64,000 nucleotides of DNA. Source: Megascapheus bottae (taxonomy: Eukaryota > Chordata > Mammalia > Rodentia > Geomyidae). Of this stretch, positions 46,995-58,167 are shown in pieces; position 1 is the first letter of the stretch; every line of letters starts with the position of its first letter. The notes under the pieces are model-generated. The model made no database searches. It saw nothing but the letters and a program-made list of their open reading frames with translations, and was not told where the DNA came from. The position numbers and the translations under genes are program-made. The DNA lies in contig JANJXV010000024.1 of NCBI GenBank assembly GCA_024803745.1, positions 8,650,106-8,714,105 of the forward strand, written 5' to 3'.

Positions 46995-48306
46995 TTAAAA
47001 AATGAGGCCGTCGCCATCGCCGCCGCCATGGACCCTGAGAACCGCGGCTTCCACTGCAGGCTCAGCCCGCGGCCGCCCTGATCGAGGAAGAGGAGGCTCT
47101 CGATGGACCTGAATCCTCTGAGTCTTTAGCAGCCGACCTTCAGCGGTTGACCTTGAACTCGGTATCACCCCCCCTGATCCTGGGGTGAAGCTCCGGCCCT
47201 GGGGCCCAGCCTAAGGCGAGAGCGGCCCGCTGGGCCCAAGGTTGGTCTCCACCGAGTGATCCTGGAGCAGAAGAGAAAGCTGGCACACTTGAGATCCGTC
47301 CTCAAGAATAGATACTCGCAGATACAAGGGCTGCTGGAGGACCCCACAGAAGCACTTCCGGAATCCGCAGACAAGGCATCCCCTCAGATGGCCCCTGGAA
47401 ATATATCTGCCTACGGATCAGAGGTGCACCGACTCCACCGTCCTCTCACGGAGTTTTGTCCTCAACAGCCAGCTGCAGAATTCAGGCCTGGCCAGGCCGG
47501 ACAGGCTGGCCCCGAGCCAGAATGTCACCCTGAGGCAAACTGGCCTACTGGAAACCTTCCCCCCATCTCGGAAGGGCCCTGCCGCCACTGCAACTACCGT
47601 CAGGCTAACAATGAAGACCCTTCTGACAACCCCAGCTCGGGGGTGACAAGGGCCCCCAAGACAGCTACCTCCTGCTCTGAGGAGCCCCCCCCCCCCCCCC
47701 CAGCCGTCCAGCATTCTGTTTTGATAAGCTAAGAACTTCGAGACTCTTGGATACTGCGATTCCCTTTCCTAGTGTTTTGGGATGTGGGGTTGGGGAGCTA
47801 TTTTTCTTGCGTTTTATAAACATTTTTATGGTTATAAAGATAAAAGAGGGGGCAGGAGTTTGGCCTAGTGGTACAGTGCTCACCTAGCATGCATGAAGAC
47901 CCGGGTTCAAATCCTCAGTACTACATACGTAGAAAAAGCCAGAAGTGGTGCTGAGGCTCAAGTGGTAGAGCTCTAGCCTTGAGAAAACCCAAGGACAGTG
48001 CTCAAGCCCTGAGTTCAAATCCCAGGACTGACAAAATGAGTACCTTTCTTTTTGGACAAGGTTAGCCCCTTCCGGAGCTTACAAGTTTGTTTGTTTGTTT
48101 TTGTTTTCTCCCTGAGGCAGATCCTTTCTTACCTCAAGGCAAGGCCACTTGGCATTGGGCATTTAAAGGCACAACAACCCTAACTTTGATTGGGAGAGGT
48201 GGCTAACTTATTTTCTGATTTTTAAGGGTTCGAGCTGTAATAAATGGAGATTTTTGATACGTTTGTGTGCTTTTTCAGTAGCAAATAAATGCATACCAAA
48301 AAAAGA
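46995..48306 (+). pseudogene. Processed retrocopy of an unrecognised gene, GC-rich 5' end, in an IQUB intron
   Basis: An abrupt GC-rich block begins near 46,998 with a 5'-UTR-like GCCGCC run and a Kozak-type GCCGCCGCCATGG at 47,029. The first frame is broken: one frame gives IEEEEALDGPESSESLAADL and LQRLTLNS, then stops and shifts follow. A 158-codon open stretch at 47,256-47,732 reads EQKRKLAHLRSVLKNRYSQI and QGLLEDPTEALPESADKA, helical and then proline/serine-rich. A C-tract lies at 47,686-47,701. There is no intron. An AATAAA near 48,285 is followed 6 bp later by a short A-run, fitting a retrotransposed mRNA. GATTTATTT occurs just before the block (about 46,987) and again just after the A-run (about 48,309), a possible target duplication. 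An IDL-Geo SINE split the 3' UTR later. I do not recognise the parent gene. Confidence 0.6.
47849..48037 (+). repeat. IDL-Geo dimeric SINE inserted in the retrocopy 3' UTR
   Basis: GGCAGGAGTTTGGCCTAGTG, CATGCATGAAGACCCGGG, Geo half GTGGTGCTGAGGCTCAAGTG. Because it lies inside the retrocopy it is younger than it, if it was not already present in the parent mRNA. Confidence 0.93.
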
Positions 48307-49007
48307 TATGATTTATTTGATTCTAATAAAAGGATTTGTTGTTGTAATGGGGAGAAAAAGGAAAGATGGGTAGGTTAAATAACTAAAACTTTTTAATGAA
48401 TTTATATTGTAATTGCTGCAACACTTAGAATGAACTTTTATCCTGAGATCCACATATATAAATTTAGAGTTGCTAGGTACAAGCTTCACAAAAGCATAAT
48501 TACTGATAAAAGAAGCATTATTTCAAAAATTTTATGTAGAAAAACAGGGAAAATATGTTCCATACATTTTAATTGTATTCAAAATGGTGCCTTGTTCAAT
48601 TATGTAAGAGTTTTTTATGTTGTCTCCATTGTACTGCTCACTTCAAAACTGTATCAAACTGCAAAACTCTACAAACTATATTTCTGTTCATGTGTCACTT
48701 TTGCACATGGTATATACGGTTGGCCATTTCTAGCAATTGCCTACCTTTAAGTAGTGTTTGACCTTGTTGCAGTGGTAAATACTGTTGTCTATTGTATTAA
48801 GTGGCATCTGTAGGAATTACAGAATAACCAGGGAAATATTCAAGTCCCTTTTAAGAAAAATATTTACTTTCAATATATCTTAGCTTTTGTATTCTCACTT
48901 TACATGCCAACATGTTCAAATTCAGTATGTTCTGAGTGTCAGTGCTTATTGCCCATCACACCTGGCTCAGCATGATTTTTTGGATTTATAATTTTATTTA
49001 GATTGTA

Positions 49008-49120
49008 GGACAGATATATTGGCACATACTTGTAATCTTAGCCTTGGGAGGAAAAGGCAAGAAGACCATGAGTTCAAGGCTATCCGAGGCTACAAAATAA
49101 GACTCTATCCCCCCCCAAAA
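49008..49120 (+). repeat. Monomeric B1-like SINE
   Basis: TATTGGCACATACTTGTAAT, CTTAGCCTTGGGAGG, CATGAGTTCAAGGCTATCCG and ATAAGACTCTATCC match the 7SL-derived rodent B1 layout without a Geo half. The only plain B1 I recognise in the window. Confidence 0.75.
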
Positions 49121-49143
49121 GTCTTTATTTAAAATATGTTCTA

Positions 49144-49384
49144 CCTGGGAATGGTGTCTCACACCTGTAATCCTAGCTACTCAGGTGGCTGAGAACTGAG
49201 GATCAAGGTTCAAAGCCAGCCCAGGCACAAAAGGACCTGCGACTCTTCTCTCCAATTAGCCTCTAGAAAATGGGAAGTGAGGCTTGGCTCAAGGGTAGAG
49301 TGGTAGCCTTGAGCTGAAGAGCTCAGGGACAGTGCCCAGGCCAAGTTCAAGCCCCATGACCCCTTCCCACACACACAAAAAAAG
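49144..49384 (+). repeat. B1-Geo dimeric SINE
   Basis: ATGGTGTCTCACACCTGTAA, CTACTCAGGTGGCTGAGAAC, linker ACTCTTCTCTCCAATTAGCC, Geo half GTGAGGCTTGGCTCAAGGGT, tail with CACACACA and A-run. Confidence 0.93.
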
Positions 49385-49889
49385 GTCTAAAACCAATCAC
49401 CTAAGTTATTTAGTGTCTTTTCTTTCAGAAGTATCTTTCTTATATCTTCCATCAACAATATCCTTCATTCTATTGATAACATGATGTTCATCCTTTTTAA
49501 AATGATTCACAGTCCTTTCTGTCTTTGTGAACACCATACCAGGAAAATCCACTGCATGACAATCACATTCAAGATGTCATCTAATTCCAGGTAGTCCTAT
49601 ATCCTGCCACCAGAATTGGTGGCTCTTTCATCTCCCCACCAGCCCCTAACAATGCATGAAAAATAATTCCACATTCCCACTGTCCTAGAAAAGCTTGGGT
49701 AATCATGTTTATTAGTGTCCTCTATTCATTGCACATATCATTTTTCTCTTCCTTTGAAGGAAAACAGAATAATACTGGGAGTTTATGCTATAGAAAAGAC
49801 AATAAATGGCTAGCAACTGACGACTTTTCACACACATTTCAAGCAGTTACCAAACCACTCTTTTCTCTTGGAAAAATAACAAACTGAAC

Positions 49890-50076
49890 TTTTTTTTCCA
49901 GTCCTGGGGCTTGAACTCAGGGTCTGGGTATTGTCCTTGGACAATGGGCTAGGGCCCTACCACTTGAGCCACAGTGCCACTTCCAGCTATTTCTGTTTAT
50001 GTGGCACTGAGGGATTAAATCCAGGGCTTTGTGCATGCTAGGTGAGTACTCTACCACTAGGCCAAACTCCCAGCCT
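49890..50076 (-). repeat. IDL-Geo dimeric SINE
   Basis: T-run, CCAGTCCTGGGGCTTGAACT, TTTATGTGGCACTGAGGGAT, TGCATGCTAGGTGAGTACTC and CTAGGCCAAACTCCCAGCC on the plus strand. Confidence 0.93.
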
Positions 50077-51177
50077 CAAACTTACATATTTTTTTAAACT
50101 GTGGAGAAATCTCATTAGTTCAGGAAAGGAAATAAAAGAAGAGTTGAAATATCTATTAGTATTTAGTGTCACCTAGAATACACTTCAAAAGGAACTGCAA
50201 AGATGATTGTGAAAGATACATTAGAATGAGTATCTCATCACCTCTTTATAAGAGTCAAGAAAAAAAAAGCATCAAAAGAAGGCATCAAAATGCTCTGGAT
50301 AGGACAGAAAATAACCCCAGAGGCTCTGTATACAAGGCTTGGCTGCCAGTCAATGGGGCTTTGGAGAAGTAACTGGAAGATAGGAGCTCTGATTTCATGG
50401 ATGAATTAATCCATTGGTACATTCATAATTTTATGGTACTGAGGGTGGTGGAAAATGGGAAGCAGGGCCTAGATGCAGGCCAATTTGAATACTCTACTTT
50501 GGCTCTCTCCATCCCTCACCCCACCCCTTTTCTCTCCCTCCTCTGTGTCCTTCCTGGCTATAGCAACTCCATTTACATGAAATGAACAGAAACTATGAGC
50601 CAAAGTAAAACTTTCCTCCCTTGTTTTTCCAGATATGGGAATCCTGGTCAAACATAGAAAACTTCTCTGTTTCCAATCATTAAGTATCATTAAATCTATG
50701 CCTGTCTCAGATTCACCTAAAACCAGTTAGAACCAGGACTCGAATTTCCTCAAAACCCTGTGACTCTTTGCTCTGTGGCTACCAAATTAACTCTTCCTCA
50801 ATCTTTTGACTAGAAGCCACATCTTCAAGGAAGCCTTTTTCTGTCCTGCAAATTGCCTTACTTGCCCTTTTACACAACTGCATGGTTCCCAATATTTTTC
50901 CTCATAACACTCTGATTTGTTCTTGCAGAAGCTTACATTCCTTTTATTGTCTTGTCTTCTTCTGTAGTATGTAAGATCTGATGTAATTACCAGTGTGCCT
51001 GCAGAGCACAATGCAGTACATAAATCCACATACACCTCCTCAGGAATGAAATCCCTGTGCTCATTAGGCAATCAAAGGAGGTGCTTTCCAAATCAGAATG
51101 TGTTCAGCAGCATTGTAAGTCATCTGTCCCTGCAGCCCCTTAGAAGACAGATAAACTTCTGCCATGGTTGAGCTCAC

Positions 51178-51426
51178 CTGCATCAGGAAAGCAATTTGAG
51201 AGTCATCTTCATAATTGACTTCTGAATCATAGAGCCTTTGAAGTATACACTTGTACTTCAAAAACGATTCCCGTTTTTGAGTCTCATTCTCAAGGCTGAC
51301 ACATTGACGACAACGGTAGATTCGTTGGGAGGTACAGGATATGGAAAATTCTGTACAAGGCAAATATAACTGGCAGCTATAGCAAAAGTAAATCTTATCG
51401 TAAAACTTGAGCGGATCTTGAGGGAC
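51178..51426 (-). CDS. IQUB: IQUB internal coding exon with paired CxxC motifs (third visible)
   Basis: This exon is 249 bp, 83 codons, phase 0 at both ends. The minus-strand acceptor is TTTTAATGTTTTAG/GTCCCTCAAG and the donor is CTGATGCAG/GTGAGCTC. The peptide opens [14 protein letters not shown] and has two Cys-x2-Cys pairs, CYSC at exon residues 15-18 and CRQC at 39-42, separated by 20 residues. The spacing is compatible with a four-cysteine zinc-binding knuckle, which is my inference. After it come [20 protein letters not shown] and an acidic stretch around [13 protein letters not shown]. It is the longest of the visible IQUB exons and lies 3.6 kb from the next upstream exon; that intron carries a minus-strand B1-Geo SINE, an old L1 and an LTR-like repeat. 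Confidence 0.92.
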
Positions 51427-51790
51427 CTAAAACATTAAAAAAAAAACAGGAAAATTATATTAGAATACTTTAGAACTTGTTAACTGAAAAATTCCTAGTT
51501 TTTCCTTTAAATTTCAAACTGTACTCAATTTATTCTGCCAAAATAATAAAAATCTATTTTATGATTCATCAACTCCTATATGTATGTAGTAAATAAGTTA
51601 GCATATAATCAAAGTACTTTATATGCACTAAGAAAATGGGATAGTATATTAAAATTTTATTTAAAAACTGAGAGGAGGATTAGAAGAAGAAAGGGGCTGA
51701 AGTATGTACATGCATATGTGAAATATCACAATAAAGCCCCTTTTTATAATGGATATATACTAATAAAAATAAAAAGAGGCAAACTCAGTT

Positions 51791-52048
51791 TGTTTTTTGT
51801 TGGTTTTTTTTTGTTGTTGTTGTTTTGGGTCATGGGACTTGAACTCTAGGCCTGGGCACTGTTCCTGAGCTCTTCAGCTCAATGCTACTACCCTACCCCT
51901 TGAGCCAAAGCACCAATTCCCATTTCCTGGTGGTTAAATGGAGAAGAGGCTCACAGACTTTAGTGCCTGAGCTGGCTTTGAACTGTGATCCTCAGTTCTT
52001 AGCTTCCTGAGTAGCTAGGATTACAGGCAGGAGTCACTGCGCCCGGCT
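51791..52048 (-). repeat. B1-Geo dimeric SINE
   Basis: T/G-rich tail, GGGACTTGAACTCTAGGCCT, GAGCTCTTCAGCTCAATG, then TTCCTGAGTAGCTAGGATTA and CAGGAGTCACTGCGCCCGGC. Lies about 0.4 kb upstream of IQUB exon 51,178-51,426 in transcript order. Confidence 0.93.
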
Positions 52049-52469
52049 TCAGTTCTTATATTTATAAAATTGTTTAGATTTCTGGATTTATATTAATCAT
52101 TTCCTCAGCCAGTTCTGAATATAAATAAAAGCCCAATAAACTCACTACTTTCTCACCCTGTGTCATGCAGACTTTAGCTGTGTAGAACCCTAAGGATTGA
52201 AAAGAGCTTTGCTCTTTCTTCAACTAAGAAATATTTTCAAACCACATTTCTAATCAAAAACTTATATGCAGAACATATTAAAAATTCTCAAAATATAGTA
52301 ATGGGAAACAATCTAAGCAAGTAAAGGAGCATGTGGCAAAAGATGTGTCAAGAAACATCACCAAAAAAGACATATATATATGGTATAAAATATGAGGCTC
52401 AATACTTTTAGTTATTAAGTAAATATACACGAAAATATTATAGGATACTACTACCTACCTTTTTAAATT

Positions 52470-53000
52470 AAAACTTGACAATACCAAGAACTGACAAAAG
52501 TGAAAGCAACTGGAACTCCTTTACATACTGTAATCTGGTATAACTATTTATATACAAAGTTTAGAAGTCTCTTCTAGGGGTAACTATACATTTACCATGT
52601 GACTCAATAATGAAATTCCTAGGTATTTATGCCTAATTAATCAATTAACCCCAAACCCATAATCAAGTGTTTATCACAACCATATTTTTTCAGGTATTTG
52701 AGGATTTATTTACATTTAAGTTATATTCAGGACCCTATTAGGTGATAAATCTTATGTTTCTCCTAGTCTTTCTATAATAGAAAACTTGCTAGTCTTGCTT
52801 AATTTTGTTAGTCTTTTGTTAGAATTGCTAATGCTCTTCATCACAACCTTATTCATAAATCCCAAGACTCCAAAATAATTCAAACACACCATGACTTACA
52901 TTTACAGGGTAAAAATAAAGCTGTCTATGTCTATGCAATGAGAAGATTGCTCCACTCTAATAAACTACTAAAACACTCAAAGCTAGGGCAAATCCCAAAC
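52470..53000 (+). mobile_element. Old, degenerate L1 ORF2 remnant, interrupted
   Basis: TTGACAATACCAAGAACTGA, CATTTACCATGTGACTCAAT, AATGAAATTCCTAGGTATTT and TTCATAAATCCCAAGACTCC follow L1 ORF2 order. A segment of about 160 bp at 52,690-52,838 does not fit and looks inserted. Confidence 0.55.
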
Positions 53001-53294
53001 TCAATGTGCTAATTGAAAAATCTAATCTCAAAAGAATCTAATTCTGAGATGTTAGGATTCTGTTTATGTGAGATTCTAAAATAGACAAAACTACAGAAAC
53101 AAAACAAAAAATGTGTTTGCTACAAATCAGGGGAAGTGAAATGTAAAGGAATTTTAGTGTCTTAGAAGACTATTGCTTTTATATTTAATTTTGACTGTGT
53201 TGCTAAATTATTTGGCTAAAAATTGTCAAAATTCATCAAAAGGAGTGAAATTTACTAAAAGTAAATTCCAAAAGTGAACAAAGTGATAGAATTA

Positions 53295-53780
53295 TTAGTC
53301 ACTTTTCGCCACTATAACACAATGCCTAGACAGCCCGTGTAAGGGAGGAAAGATTTAACTTGGCCTGTGGTTAGAGAAGATTCTGTCCTGGTGGCTTGAC
53401 AACATTGCTCTACGTCTGAGATGATACAGAAAATCACTGTGGACAGTGCATGGTGGAACAAAGCTGTTCACCTTCTGGGAGCCAGGAAGGAGAGCCAGAC
53501 AGAGAGGGAGTCAGCACAAAACTTATTCTTCAAAGACACACAATAGTGATCTGCTTCTTCCAACAAGGCCCCACCTTCTGACAACTGGTTCAGCTTTAAA
53601 CTTATCAAGGGATTTAAACCATTGAGAGTCAACATCCTCTCACTAGCACCACCAGCTGGGGATGAAGTCTTCAATGGCATGAGCCTTTGGAGGACAGACT
53701 CAAAGTATAATTGTGACCTTATATGAAGGTGGAGAATATGTAATTCCCTTATATTGCTGCAAGTAAGGATGAACTGAATA
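53295..53780 (-). mobile_element. Probable MaLR-type LTR remnant, minus strand
   Basis: GCCACTATAACACAATGCCT, GGTGGAACAAAGCTGTTCAC, TTCCAACAAGGCCCCACCTT, CACCACCAGCTGGGGATGA and ATGAGCCTTTGGAGGACAGA follow the reverse-complement layout of ERVL-MaLR LTRs. The 126-codon minus frame here lies inside this repeat and is not considered a gene. Confidence 0.45.
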
Positions 53781-54417
53781 AGTCTATGAGAATGACTAGA
53801 AATTAGCCTGGACAGATAAAATACTAATTGAAACAATGGAAGAAGCAACTTTTCTTTTGGATTTTTGTTACACTTTAATATGCTTCTGAAAATATACTTA
53901 AATTTTTTAAATTAATCTGGTGAATATAATGTAACCTTTCTATTAATCACAATAAAAATTATTTTAAAAAAAGGAATAATATAAAAATTAGGCCATTCTT
54001 CTTCATCTAAAGGCTTGTAAAAATATTGAGGTTTTGTGTTGTCAAATATCTGACAATGCTCAGTGTTCTTTTTAAATTAAAACTCTAAAAATGATTATTA
54101 AAACAAAACACAATTTATAATTATTTAGCAATATCCTTCCAAGTGAAAAGAAAACATGTTCTAAATAATTTTGCACAATAAGAAAGCAATAAAGCAGTCA
54201 CCTTGGTTTTAGTGAGCAAAACTCCTTGAAGTCTAAATATGTTAGAGTTAGAAAAGATACTTTGATTCAAACACAAGTCAGATTTAGAAGTCTTTCAGAT
54301 GACTGTGGTAAGTAATACAGGGAAGACATATGGAAGGTAAAAATCTCATAAATAGAAAGCTTTGTCTTCATTATTCATGAAAGAGTGAACATGAAATTAA
54401 ATCCATTTAAATGAATG

Positions 54418-54640
54418 GGTTGGGCATCAATGTCTATTGCTGATAATTCTAGTTACTCAGTAGGCTGAGATATGAGGAGCATGGTCCAAAACCAATCTGA
54501 TTAGAAAGATTCTTGTCTCCTGTTAACTACTAAAAAGCTGAATTGCAATTGTGGTACAAATGGTAGAGAACTAGCCTTGAGCTGGAGCAAAAACCTAAGG
54601 GACAAGTCTAGGCCCTGAGTTCAAGACCCAGAACTAAGCA
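54418..54640 (+). repeat. B1-Geo dimeric SINE, diverged
   Basis: TCTAGTTACTCAGTAGGCTG, TCTTGTCTCCTGTTAACTAC, GGTACAAATGGTAGAGAACT and CCTGAGTTCAAGACCCAG. It is older than most copies, and its tail became a long CA tract. Confidence 0.87.
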
Positions 54641-54642
54641 CA

Positions 54643-54720
<78 letters not shown>
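54639..54720 (+). repeat. (CA)n microsatellite at a SINE tail
   Basis: About 40 nearly perfect CA units over 80 bp with one AT and one AACA interruption. The longest CA tract in the window, in an IQUB intron. Confidence 0.97.
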
Positions 54721-54723
<3 letters not shown>

Positions 54724-55066
54724 GGAAGTTGGATGAAACTGAGGATAGCATTCAGGGTGGAAAAAAGACTATGTATAATATGTGGAGAGGTGAGAGATCA
54801 AACTGCACCCAATATAATGTGATATGCAATTGGAATGTTCTGTGCTTTGGAATGATTTCAAGGTTGATAAAAGACATGAAAGAGGTTAATAAGTAAGCTC
54901 AGTTTATAAACACAGTGATCATTCAGAGGATATTTCACCACTAAAATGGCCTTCCACATAGATTCCAGGTAATGTGTAAAAGCAAAATTGAAAGCTTCCA
55001 GTTTAACATATTGCACCATAGATTCTATAAAGGAAACACAGGAGAGAAAAAAAAACAGTTGAGTAC

Positions 55067-55243
55067 CTTAAGATATCTTGCAACTTCAGGATTAAACAGA
55101 GGTGTTTTAATATAATGAAAAAAGAGTGTTGCAATTCTTTTTCTGAGTCCTTCAAGGTTTTGAGATTTGACTCCTCTCATCATAAGGTCAACTTCTCTGT
55201 CAATTAATTCTAGGATTTCCTGGGTCAGCTTGCATTCATGTTC
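55067..55243 (-). CDS. IQUB: IQUB internal coding exon (second visible)
   Basis: This exon is 177 bp, 59 codons, phase 0 at both ends. The minus-strand acceptor is GTTTTGTTTAG/GAACATGAATG and the donor is CTTAAG/GTACTCAACT. The peptide includes [39 protein letters not shown] and NPEVARYLK. It joins in frame to the preceding exon (…KHTVK/EHECK…). The charged, leucine-rich composition suggests an alpha-helical segment. It lies about 1.0 kb downstream of the 56.3-kb exon in transcript direction; the intron between them holds a minus-strand IDL-Geo SINE (55.8 kb) and a short TA repeat (55.39 kb). No frame damage is seen. Confidence 0.92.
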
Positions 55244-55386
55244 CTAAACAAAACATAAAACTATTTAACATAAAATTTAAATAATCACTGCTTGCAAAAT
55301 TAGCATCCAAGCAAACAAGCAAGTACAATGCTGATAAAAGTACAAATCATTTGGAAACTTTAGCCATCTCTAATAGTAGAATTGAA

Positions 55387-55413
55387 TTATATATATATAT
55401 ATATATATATATC
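55387..55413 (+). repeat. (TA)n microsatellite
   Basis: About 13 TA units, 140 bp upstream of IQUB exon 55,067-55,243 in transcript order. Confidence 0.93.
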
Positions 55414-55763
55414 CTATAACCTAGTAATTTCCATACTTGTGCTTTAGAAAAATGTACCTGTAGAATCATTTTTCAAAGAGACCAAAAATGAGAAATGATC
55501 ATTGGATTATAATAAATTACAGTTTCATCCTCAATGACACATCATCTAATTTATGGAAATGAAGGAACTAATTTTAAGCAAAATAAGCACAAAACAACAC
55601 ATGCACTATAATTTCACTAAATAAAATTCCAAAAGAGCAATAAGCCATGTTATTTATGGATTTATGAATTTACACAAAGGTGGTAAAACCAGGAAGACAA
55701 CTCCAGACAAGGACTACTGTGGTGGAAGGCAGGTTATGGTTGCTTCCAGGAAGTGAGAGGAGA

Positions 55764-55938
55764 GGTCCTAGGGCTTGAACTCAAGAGCCTAGGTACTGTC
55801 CCTGAGCTTTTTGTTTTTGCTCAAGGCTAGCCACCGCGCCATTTCTAGTTTTTACTGTTGATGTGGTACTGAGAAAGAGAACCCAGGACTTCACACATGC
55901 TAGGCAAACACTCTACCATTAAGCCACATTCCCAGCCA
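55764..55938 (-). repeat. IDL-Geo dimeric SINE, without a T-run
   Basis: CCTAGGGCTTGAACTCAAGA, GATGTGGTACTGAGAAAGAG, CATGCTAGGCAAACACTC and CCACATTCCCAGCC. The A-tail has been lost. Confidence 0.88.
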
Positions 55939-56264
55939 GATTTTATTTTCATATTTTCATGATATCTCTATCATTAGCTGCAGTTGTCTAGATTCTCATA
56001 TGTTCTCAGCTTCTATGTTGGTCCTTATCATCCAAACAAAATCATTTATTTATTGAGGGACCCAACTTTGTGAGACATTGATGTTATAATTAGATATTGA
56101 CATAGACATAGAGATGATAAAGATATATGCCTGCCTTGAAATTCATTTACTCAACTCAAAGACATATAATCAGCTTGCAAAAACACTTTGGTTGTTTTGG
56201 TATTCACATCATCTTTTTTGTAAGTAGTGAATCTTTTCCCAAATCTAAGAAAAAGCCATCATAC

Positions 56265-56435
56265 CTTCACAGTATGTTTAAGCGTCAACAGTAAATCCAA
56301 CCTTTCATCATGAGAGACATTTTTCATTATGATACATTTATAAATGTTTTGGAGTTCTCTAGCTCTGATAGTGAACTGTGTATCCATCTCAATTACTTTA
56401 CCATCAGCTCTTCTCCATATCCTTGGAGATGAACA
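56265..56435 (-). CDS. IQUB: IQUB internal coding exon (first of five visible)
   Basis: This 171-bp exon encodes 57 codons and starts and ends in phase 0. On the minus strand an AG acceptor after TTATTTGC precedes TGTTCATCTCC, and the right-hand junction is ACTGTGAAG/GTATGATG. The peptide contains [25 protein letters not shown] and [15 protein letters not shown] recognise these from the region of IQUB that follows its ubiquitin-like domain and IQ motif. IQUB is a roughly 790-residue axonemal protein of radial spoke 1 in motile cilia and sperm flagella. The upstream exons carrying the ubiquitin-like and IQ parts are not recognised between 56,436 and 64,000. The reading frame is intact. Identification rests on remembered family sequence, supported by the unbroken chain of four further exons in the expected order. 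Confidence 0.9.
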
Positions 56436-56607
56436 CTGCAAATAATATTGTTTACAATTAGTTAATGGAATGCTATAACAATTTTGCTCTTTCTTCTGCT
56501 TAATATCATCTATAACTAAAAGTATCACTAACTACTAAAACATAAGAAAATTGGATAACTTTTAGGTGAAGCAAAATACCATTTTAATAAAAGAAAAAAG
56601 TATGAAG

Positions 56608-56708
56608 AGGAAGTGGTGCTGTGGCTCAATGTGGTAGAAGCTGAAGAGCTCAGGGACAGTGCCTAGGCCCAGAGTTCAAGCCCCACAAGTGACAAAAAAA
56701 AAGAAAAA
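56608..56708 (+). repeat. 5'-truncated SINE consisting of the Geo monomer alone
   Basis: AGTGGTGCTGTGGCTCAATG through CAGAGTTCAAGCCCCACAAG and an A-tail. AAAAAAGTATGAAG (56,594-56,607) and AAAAAATTATGAAG (56,704-56,717) bracket it as a near-identical target duplication. The GCTGAAGAGCTC form points to the B1-Geo subfamily as source. Confidence 0.85.
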
Positions 56709-58167
56709 ATTATGAAGAACTTTTCACTATAATATTCTCTATATACATTTCAAATTAGCTAACTTATATTGAGAACTACAAAACTGCCTCTTTTAAATTA
56801 TTTCATACATTTTCAAAACAATAGCTTCATAATCTAGTTAAAGCCAAAATAAACATTGCTGAGAACTAAACACCTTCTTGAGAAATGGTCTTAGTTCTCG
56901 ATTTAATATAGTAATTGAGAAGCTATGAATAATGTATATTAGTCTACATAAATTCATACATTTATACTATTTTATCAATAAGTATATATCTGTACTTACA
57001 TTTTAGGTACCAATGTTTAAAATCAGGGCCTCCACCATTTGCTCAGCTGACTTGTTCAGTGGACACTCTACTACTACAGAGTCACCCTATTAGCCCAACT
57101 TTTTGCTTGTTACTTTGGAAATAGAGGTGCCCTGGTTTTTCTGCATGGCCTGGTTTCAAACTGGTTTCAGGTAGTCTTGGAGTGTCACTAGAGTATAGAG
57201 TTTATTTGAGAGCCCTTTTCCAAAAGTTTTAAGCAGTATTAGGCTAGGTTTTACACTATAATCTTCTAACATCTAACTAGTATCTTAACCTTTGCATGCA
57301 ATTTTCCTTAGGGTGGCTCTTTTAAATACAGTTTATTTTCTAAGAAGTGTGGGCAATAATATCTTTTGCTCTGTATACAAGTAACTTATTTCATAGTAAA
57401 AATTCTTATAATACCTTTTTATATAATGACTACTTTTATCTAGTTTATTCAGTCTTTTCCATTTATATACTGACTTCACTCTATTTTCCTTTCAAAATAT
57501 TAGTCTTGTGGAACACAGTGTTATATATAGAAATATCATGAGCTTTTCCAAATCTTTCTACAAATAAAGCCTTCCTATCCTCCAATTCTGAATTCAAACA
57601 CTGTCTTATCAATAAATATTCTTTTAAATACTATAATTTGAAGCAATTCATTAACTATATACAAAATTGTATAACACATGTAAAATAAACACAAATACAA
57701 ATGTATGCAATGTTTTTCAGTAAGTTGGAACAATGATATTTGAATCTAAATTTTTCTATGATTATTTTATGCTTATTAAAGCCACTGCACCCAAAAGACT
57801 TTTCAAAAATATATTTTTCATTTAATTCTGGATGCTTCATGGATTCTCATTTATCAAACAACTATTTATGAAGCTTAATGTAACAGTCAGTGTAAATAGG
57901 CACTAAGTAAACAAAACACTCTCCTGGTTCCAAAAACTTTCATATCTTAAGCCTGTAAAAATTAGAAATTGAATAATTAAAATAACGGGTGAGTATAGTT
58001 CATAACTGTAAATAAACAGGTAATTCTGAGTGGCTTGTAAAGCATTTGACTCAGAAAAAAAAAGAAAGCAGTCCCTAAGAAAAAAACTGAAGAGTCAACA
58101 AGACTAAGCATGTTAGAGAACAGAGTGATATCTTCAAAGACTATTAGATTGGAAGCTCTATGTTCCT

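Noticed and set aside
47418..47883. Glycine-rich and arginine-rich minus-strand frames
   Set aside because: Opposite-strand shadows of the GC-rich retrocopy and its C-tract.
53468..53848. 126-codon minus-strand frame
   Set aside because: Lies within an LTR-like repeat; the frame is not viral or cellular protein-like.
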